From the NCBI GenBank assembly GCA_009760855.2, contig WPIO01000005.1, positions 186,001 through 250,000 on the forward strand: a DNA stretch of 64,000 nt, read 5' to 3'. Below, piece by piece: positions 41,201-50,700 of the stretch; position 1 is the first letter of the stretch; each line of letters starts with the position of its first letter. Made by a program: the position numbers and the translations under genes. Source of the DNA: Cristatella mucedo. Its lineage: Eukaryota > Bryozoa > Phylactolaemata > Cristatellidae. The notes under the pieces were generated by a model. That model did not search any database, was not told where the DNA came from, and worked only from the letters and a program-made list of their open reading frames with translations.

Positions 41201-44200
41201 CTGCACACTCAGGCTTCACAACACTACGTTCACCACATCATGAATGTTCGATCGGCTGTTCACAAGTAGCTGGCATTCGTGCAGATTGATGGCTGTATAA
41301 CAGCAGCACTGGTATCGAGTCAGTTTGTGTTGAATTCATTCGTGAATCGCTGAATCACTATATATTCCGCGCCATATTTACCACACTCTGTCTTAAGACA
41401 AAGTGGCTGGCACACTTGGCCCAAGAAGACAAGAAGCGAGCAAGCTGACATTACCATCAATGTTTTGGTATTGAGAGTGATGGCCATGAAGCTTACAACC
41501 ACAAGCCTCGAGGACTGGCAGCATGTAAACGACCGGTTCACACTAGGCAACATGCATGCTGGGCTCTACAAAAACCTGGGCGATCGAGGCGTGCTTCACA
41601 CCGAAGTGCCTTACCTCAGAGACTGGATACTTTCAGTATAGTACTTGACTCTCACGTACAGGCTGAGAGTATCGAAGGACGATGGGGCATCTTTCTTCCA
41701 GTAGTCTGGGGCTATCTTGTGTAGCTTAGTGTCCTCGTCGATAAAAAAATGCTCGTTATCTAAAAAAAAACGGTCGACAAAAGTCACGTCGAGAAAACGT
41801 CAGGCTGACAGCCACAGCTACTATGTACCTTGCTCACTCTCGAGCACGAGGTACGGGGCTGATTTTTTCTTACATGTGCTCACCCCCTCTGCTCAGTTGC
41901 TAATATGGTCACGGAAAATGGAGGAATAACGAGAGAGCCAAGATTTGTGGCAAGAAGAACTGATGATTGTCAGTCAATATTAGTATGGCAAGCACATCGA
42001 ATGCCTAGATTGCTTGACAGTAACTGATGCTAGCACAATAGTGGTGGACACAATGACCGGCAACTTCACCTTGATTCAAGGTCATGGATTTCTCTTTCTC
42101 TCAAACTACGTATTAACAGTCGAAGAAGTAAGTAACATAGAAGTAGGGGGTGCAGAACTGCAGTAAAAGAACTGCCATTTGCAGCAGCAGTTCTTACTAT
42201 CGTTGTGCAAGATTTGCAGCAGTGAATTCGACAGTCTATCATATCTGCTATGCATCAACTCTATGCCACCTGTAAAGCAATCAGGTGGTCGCTACCAAGT
42301 TTTTATAATTGCATGGCTGTAAACAGATCGGGCTAAGTCACGACTCAAAGAGCAAAGAGCATTCTGGAGGCTAGTGTAAACCCAGAAAATGTGAGCTGAC
42401 TCCTAAATCGGTGGCCACGAAACCATGTGAACCCATGTACCAACAGTGGCTTTTTACGTAGGTCAGCATTAACCCGCAGCATTTTGACGGCCTCTCCACC
42501 ATTTTATAAAATGATTATCTTCTGAAGTGCACGGAGTACTCGGATAACCACTTGAACTTAACGAGTGCTCAAATTATAAATGCAAAAGTTGCACCTTAGA
42601 GTCGATGGATCAATGAACTTTTGAGTTTATGCAGTGCTGTGATATTTTCTAGCAATGACAGGCTTCGATATACTGTATGAAGACCCACATCGGGGAAGCA
42701 TATTCTTTACGACCATGCCAGCAGACTTTTTATTTGACACAAACCGGTCTTCACCACTACATGTGACCATCAGCTATTGCTTCTTCTAATTAAATCACAT
42801 AAGTATAGGCTTTGATGGATCTTCAGCTACCGAATACCCCATAAGCAAATCCCAGAAGTATGCTCCATCCAAAAAAATAGCTGATTAATCGTCTGAGAGT
42901 GAGAAAAGAGAAACAGATGACCTCCAAATTAAGAGACTGGCTGACGATCTGACGATCAAGGAGCAGTGAGTGAGCATAGATAAAAGAGCTGATGACTGAG
43001 AGAAAGTAGAATCGGGCAATAAATAAGGGTGAGTGGCCTCTACTACATGGCCAATGACTTTAAGAAGAACACTAGCAGCCGACCGACGCAGGTTGAAAGT
43101 GAGCTGCTACAGCAGACGCTGGCACTTGAACTAAAGGGCTGGCTGAGTAAATCCAGGCAGTAACCCCTTCCTTTCACCACTACCACCCCACTACAGGCTA
43201 AGCATATAACTTCACGCTGTATGCATGTCATTGTCAGCCTCTCAAAATGAGCCACGGTTTTCATACAGGTACGTACATGAAGCCACAAAAGTTCCCTGCA
43301 CCTTAATCTCTGCCACCAAGATAAAAAATCCTGACTTGAAAAGGCTGGTTGAAAAACAAGCCTTTCTATTCTAGTTCCTCACCCATATTGCTTATTGTTT
43401 ACTCCTGGTAAAATGCACTATCGTTTGACTATTCCTCCAGATTATCAATGCTTGCATAGTATTCCAGCCTAATGCTATGATTAAATGTGACAATAAATAG
43501 AGGCTGTGGTAGACCGTATCTAGACTGTAGTAATACTGTATCTCCGAGCAAAGGGTATGGGTAGCTAAAGGCTGTCATTAAAACGAAACCACGCCAAATT
43601 TAGTTCATGTCAAGCATGCTTTTCTTGCATCACGAGATGGAAACTGAGAAAAAACGGTCGGCTTCTACATTAAACCTCTGCTATGAACTGAAACGGTTAG
43701 TTAATTCAGAAGGCGCACATCTACAAACCAAGCAATTCTCTCTGAAGAGAAACGACCAACGGGAGAAACTCACAGCCAACAAACATCTTGTCAACTCATC
43801 ACAACACAAAAGCTTAAGCTATTGAGGACTTACCTTTTATGTATGTCAGTCCAAAATAGTACTGTTCTTTCATGTCCATTTCTTCAACAACAGCTTTAAA
43901 TATCTGGCCCCCAGTACTGCTTCCAGTGCAATGAAGGCGTATCCGCTCACCAGTAAGCAGAGTGACCATGACACTCTTATGCAGGGTCGGAGATGAGACA
44001 ACGGAAGCGACTTTGCCCTTCTGTTTGCCCTGCAATAGAAATGTGTTACTGGGATGCCAGGTGTTTATAAATATAAGCTTCGATCCATTACTAGTGAATT
44101 ATGACCTAAATATGATACATCATCCAGTCTACCATTGGCATTTACCGGTATATAGAATGGGATCTCGCGAATCGGCTGTCCAGCATTAAAAACTGGCTCT

Positions 44201-47200
44201 GGTCCGGCAAAGGCCTACAAACAAAGGAAGAAGTATAGTGACTCAAGTGATTGAACTAATACAGATGCCAGCCTTTCAGCCTTCCTGACCGATGCTCCAA
44301 ATTCTTGCATCTCCACTTTATAATTAGGATCGAGCTTTCTTCCTATTTTTGCAGTGTACCTGCTCAACTTACCCTCTGTGGCTTCTTGTTCTTGGCGACG
44401 GTGGCCTCTTTCTTGAGCTGCATGGTTACTACACTAGGCTCACGTGGAAGAGGCACAGTAGCAGCCTCCGGCAGCTGCACAATCAATGAAGATGCTCCCC
44501 CAGAGCTTTGCCGCTTGGCGGCGGGTGCTAAGTTTGACTGATGCACCGCCTTATCGCTAATAGGAGGCTTGGCAGGGCCAGCTTCGGCACGTCGGCTGCC
44601 TTCCAAAGCATTCACTTCCTTTTGGCGTACACGTTCCTCTTGTAAGTCCTCAACAACGCGATCGGCCACTCTCCTGCAGACAAGATTAAATAACAATAAA
44701 GATTATGACGGTAATGATAATAGTAATAATAATAATAATAATAATGAAGCATTTGTATAGCACTCTTTCTCATATGCACACCGGATGCTTCTTCGGAGGC
44801 ACCGCTCACAAACGCCATAATAAAGACTGGAAGGAGTGCTGTTCTAACAAGCCACTGCCAGGTTGTTCTCTGCAGCTATCTCCGGGTTGCCGGCAAAGAT
44901 ATCTGCTATTGTCATCCAACTTCCGGAACTAGAGCCTCTGAGGCTGAACAAAGTAATGGCTTCGATGTATCTCGCCGGCAAGGCAGGCGGTAGGCCCGAT
45001 AACCAACCTTGAATCGCTGCCGACATGCTTTGTAGGTGTGACCTCTGGTGACTTGTCTGCAAAGGTCAGATCCTCATCACCATTAGCAGTTGCTGTTGCT
45101 CCTTCTGCCAATAGGCCTGCCTCATCGAGGGAAATCGAAGCCGAGCTATGACCAATTGGGTAGAAACTGCCATGTGTGAGAGATGTGGTAGAAGAATACA
45201 CAGAGGCAGACATGAAACTGGCGCTCTCCTCGGTAATAGGGTAGGTGGCCACTTTGGCAGCAGATGCAGGCGCACTGGTCGGCATCAAGCGAGCAGCCTC
45301 GCTGCCTCTACTATCCACGACAGGGCTATCGCCACTCATGCCGAGTCCCTCGCTCAGCATGAGCAACTTCTGCCTTCGATCGATGATTCTCTCGTAAGCG
45401 GCTCGCAGGAAGGACTCGGTCGACATGCCATCGCCTGGCGGCTTTTTAGGAGCACCGAGGCTGCCAAAAATCTCCCACAAGGGAGAGTTATTGCTCTGTG
45501 CACGCTGATGCGCTGCGATGCTGCTGCTCGCAGCCAGCAACTCCGAAGCAGGGTCGACCTTGATCCTGTTCAGCACTGGACGACTTTCAGGATGCTCCCT
45601 AGACACCAGGCCAGTCGACCGATATTTTGTCGGCAAAAATGTCCAATCTCGGTCAGAATCAAGGTCGTTGAGCTTGTGCATGATACTGCCTGTAGCAAAA
45701 TTATATAAAAAAACATAAGAGTTAAGGAAAGAAGCTAATTTCAAGGTAACCAAGGGCCTCAATAGTACGACTTAGGAGAACGCGATTGATCTATTGGCAT
45801 CTATAAGTTTGCATGCACTTAGCTGAAATTAGTTAGTCGCACACGGCCGTGACTGCAGCCTCCATTGCTGAACGCCCGCAAACCATCACAGCATTACTGC
45901 TTTGCTATGATGCTATAATTGTTAAAGACATTAGGAGAACTTGATACCATGCACAACTACTACATAGACGATAGCTATTGACATCACGCCGAGTTCCTTT
46001 TGCTCACTCGTGCTTTACATACCCTACAAATTGGTCAAACGTACACTCAGCAGCACTTTTTTAGTGCTGGCAATTTTAGAAAAACTTCCAATGCAATCAC
46101 TAGTAGGGTTTGACAGCAAGGTGGTCATACCTTGGAAGTTCACCAGCTTTCCGAGCATGTTATGGCAACAAGTTTAACTTGGTGCATCTCCTTGATGCAC
46201 AGCACATTCACTTAATATGCAAATAACTAATAATAGTACGGTGAGGCATCAAGCTAGCATACCTGGAGCTTCTCTTTTTCTACTATGGTGTCCGCTTGGA
46301 TTGTCTCTTAGTGGTGATTTTTTTAATTGATAGAGAGAGACGTGATCCATCAATGAGAACGTCGCAACCTTCAAAATGCATGCAAAGACATGGCTCCTGA
46401 ATAAAACTAAATTCAAAAATGAAATGGGCCACGTAAAAGCAGACGAAGAAAAAACATTACTTCACCAAAGATTTCCATCTGGAAATGATAGCAAACCACG
46501 AGGTTAAAATTCAGAATTAATATTGATATCAACATGTAGCCATGCAAATCACTGCGGGCCAGTACCTCACGAAACGGCATGAGTCAATGACAAGCCAATA
46601 TGTGTCGTGCCAAGACAAGCATGCAGAAGCGCACGAGGAGCGAACTCGGGGCCGCTTAGTGATGGTGCTGGTCACACTTGGCTCGCCTGAACACGGTTCG
46701 CCGAAGCAGCACTCCACGAAGCAGCACTCCACAAAGCAGCACTCCACGAAGCAGCACTCCACGAAGCAGCACTCCACGAAGCAGCACTCCACGAAGCAGC
46801 ACCCCCAATCCTGCCCCCCCAGCCTGCCCACTCCCCCAAGCCTACCCACTAGCCCCCCTCACCCACGGACTGAAGCCTGTCTTCCCCCGAAGCCAGTCGC
46901 TATCGTCTCGCTTGGCTCTCGGATCGCTCCTCTCTGCGCTCAAAGGAAGAGGTGGGGAGAAAGTGCCACGCCTACCTCGTTGGGTGGTGAGCCCAAGACT
47001 GACTTGTACATGGCTTGCGTGTAGTAGCAAAACGGCTGAGTCATGTGCTTGTTGGCGTGCTTGAAACAGGCCTACGACAAACCGACATGCAACCGGCTGA
47101 CTTCGGTGAAGTCCGGCCAAATGTCCTCTGCCTGTTCTTGGCAGCTTTTCGGCACTGTGCGGCAGCGCTGCTTCTGCAGAGCCACGCCGAGTTAAACTGG

Positions 47201-47713
47201 CTCACCTCGATGACGTCAATTAGTGTGCAGCGTCTGTCGGCCTGATGTTCCACCATGCATGAGAGGCAAGAGCTGAGCGCTTCAGCGACACGCAGAGCCT
47301 GCAACAAATACTATTAATAACAACAACAACAATAATAATAATAGTAATAATAATGTTAATAATAATGCCTATGTATAGAAAATCGGAGCCACATCATTGG
47401 AGCCACGGCTGGGCTCATCACAGGCAGCCGTCAGGACGGCTCCTAGCTGCTAGCTAATCGAGTCGTGTCCTTTCATTGAGCGCGCAGCCGGCTACACCTT
47501 TGTTAGCTAGCAGAGATTTTGGCAACTGCCATATGCAGCATCTCAGGGGGAAAATGCAGCCTTTACGTCAAAACTTGCAGTCACCCAAAAAGGCATGGTC
47601 GGCCGGCCAGTTTGCTTGCAAGGCAATTCCTCGGCAGCTAGCGCCTCAAACTCGGCTCACGCCTGGCCGTGGCACAAGCGATTGATTCACCGTGCATCAG
47701 CGGTGGCGGCCCT

Positions 47714-47792
<79 letters not shown>

Positions 47793-50700
47793 CCTCTCTC
47801 TCTCTCTCTCACTGCAGTGCGCTCACTCTATTAGCAGTGATGCAAAATACCTCGTCGCTCCTTAGATTGTAATCTGCGCTGGTGTAGGCAGTCATGCCAA
47901 GTGCATACGTCCACATCTGCAAAAAATGCAACTATTTAGTAGAATTGCTCTGCTCCAATGTTCGGTTCTCCAGCAGATAAAGCAAACGTTCGCTCATTCG
48001 GGCAGCCATCGGTGCCTTCTCTGGCTTCTCCGGATCGGGTCCCAGCACCCGCGCCCAATTAACTACGAGCACAGCAAAAGAACAACTGCTCTAACGGGTC
48101 AAGCAGCTACGAAATATTGCTGTCCAATCAGCCTCGACAATTTGGCTTCATCCACAATTTCTCCCCCCCCCCCCCCCTGTGGCAGGCACAATAATCGCTA
48201 TAGTCGATTCCTCATGCCACTAGCATTCCGTACACGGTGCAACAACCAGAGTCACAGCACGAGTTGGGTCGCACAAGGGACAGAGTTTGAGCTCAAGACC
48301 TCGCTGCAACCAGGCCATACATCAATCCCAGGCAAACACCCACCAAGCATGCACTGCTGGTCACAAACAATGGCGACAGTAGTGACTTTAAACGCAACTC
48401 CTCCTCGCGCACTGCATCCTTGGTCACTCCACTCGCTAGCGAATCTCTGTGAGGCGGCTGCTCTTTGACAGCTGCTCGGCATCCGTGGGACAGCCGTTTA
48501 AACCCGAGCCGAGTCCATAGAGAGTAAACAAACTGTCAAAATAACTGCATTTCCCTATAAACAATAATAGCTGATTTAGCAACCTCTTTTGCATAGCAGC
48601 AGAAGAGACAGACTTAACTGCTATCGCCCACCACTTGCAGTTGGCAATAAAGGATCGCCCACTGCAGGATTCAAACCGACGGACTTGGTTGTGAAGAGCG
48701 AGCACCTTACATTTCCTTAGCTACACGTTGTCAGGAAAATTAGCAAAAATCTAGAAGAAGCAATAAGCTGTGCCAACATGCATCTGAAAAAACTTCCGAT
48801 GCACTGCGCTTACAAGAGAAGTTACCCTTTTTACTTCAATATTGCTCTCAATAACCTACATGCTTTTAATGCCACCCAACAAAGATTAACTGGTTGCCAA
48901 AATGTGCTCGATAGGCTTGTTAATCAACACAAATTCGACATTCCAATGAATCGGAAACGCCTCAATAAAAAGCCGACCACGATAATATCGAGAGTTTCCA
49001 CCAAATTTCAAGTCAGCGATACTATAATAATAATAATAACAATGCACTTGATAAAGCGCCCTCAGAGAACTCAATCTCTTCCTAGGCGCTTTACATTTGC
49101 TGCAAAGGGAAATGCAGTGGAATGGTGAGTAATATCATGCTTGATAAACAAACAACATGAATAACATGGTTAGGAGTGACATGCACAGAGTAAGCATCCA
49201 AATGTGGTTAGTGGCAGCATGCACAGTGTCAGCACGCATAAGCACATCAAGGACGAATCACAAGGACCCACTAAATGCTGTCCTAAATAGGTGTTTTAAG
49301 TTCTTTTTAAATGTGGTCAAGTCAGGGGATGTTCTGACGCAAGTCGGGAGGGAGTTCCATGCTTTGGGAGCATACAAACTAAATGCACGATCTCCAAAGG
49401 ATTTGAGGTTTGTACGAGGTAGTGGTAAACTGTTGGACTCCAAAAAGTGGGTGGTACGATGCTTGGCCTGGTGGGGGAGTATGTCGGAGAGATAGGCTGG
49501 AGCCAATGAATAAAGTGACCTAAAAGTGAGCGACAAAACTGTGAAGTCAATCCGTTGCTTGACTGGTAGCCAGTTCAGGTCGGCGAGAAGTGGTGTGATG
49601 TGGCAACTGCGACGAGGAAGATGGAGAGGGTGTCATCACCATATCTGATGTAAAGGATAGTGATAAATAAATACGAGCTGATGTAACAGCCTCTTTTGTA
49701 TGGTGACAGAAGAGCCTTTACAGCTTTCACCACCGCTTGCAGTGACGATAAAGAAACGCCCACCGAAGGATCGACCTTGGGACCAAGGTCGTGAAACCCA
49801 TGACCTTGGGATCAAGGTCGTGAAAAGCAACCACCTTACCTAGTGTGCCATCACGGCTCACCAGCGATAGTGATATGAGCGATTATTATGAGTCTTGATA
49901 TTGTTCAGTTCATTCAGTTATTAAATAAAAAATATTTTTTCCAAAAAATTGATTCAAAAATGCACAGTAAAATACGGCATCTTTAGATTGCAAAGCAGTT
50001 GCATGAAGCTAATCTTAACGTTTTACCTTAATATCCACAGTATTTTAGCAGCAGCCTCCGGCGACTGACAACAGGTTTTGCAGCCAGCCAGTCATTCACT
50101 TCGAGCAGGCAATGGCTGCAGGCAGCTCAGGGATTGGAAAAAGCTATATCTTGTTTCAAGGTAGATATGCCCTGATATATAAAAACACGGCTTTGGTCTC
50201 TCAAAAGTTGTTGAAACTGCTTCAGAGCAAATACCTGCCTACGTGAAAGTCAGCTTACTACTGTCCATACTGCTAGCATATAAGGACACAGTGCACATCG
50301 TATCGATGCTACCAACTGAGCACAGTGGCTCGCGTTTCAAGTATGCCCGGTCATGTAAAGATCCTTGTAGCACAGCTTGAGCCTGACAAGTGCAGGCTAG
50401 GGAATACAATCCCATAGGCCTTTTGGTCATCGATGACACAAAAACAGACCTGGCTAGGCTAATCAGTGGTGGTGAAGCTACATTGCAATGAGTTCTGTCG
50501 ACCGTGTATGTATTGGCAAGATTAGAAAAACCCACACGCACACAATGAGTGCATATGCTCTAAGTAAATTATGTCCCTTTAAGCCATTTCCTTACCTATC
50601 TCTCAATTTTAAAATTCCTGGTTCTGAACTCGTGCAATCAGAGGCCACACGTCGTCTACTGTGGGTCACATACACTTAGTGCATGCGAAACTGAAAAGTT

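Noticed and set aside
45148-45708. 186-codon plus-strand ORF
   Set aside because: Antisense shadow of exon 7, whose minus-strand frame matches PTPN13.
46130-46195. Donor-like site with short open stretch between exons 7 and 6
   Set aside because: In the required frame an upstream TAA precedes any AG acceptor, and 46263-46368 fills the phase gap exactly.
47926-48468. 180-codon plus-strand ORF
   Set aside because: No recognisable domain, crosses a poly-C tract, lies in an intron and overlaps no repeat frame; likely chance.
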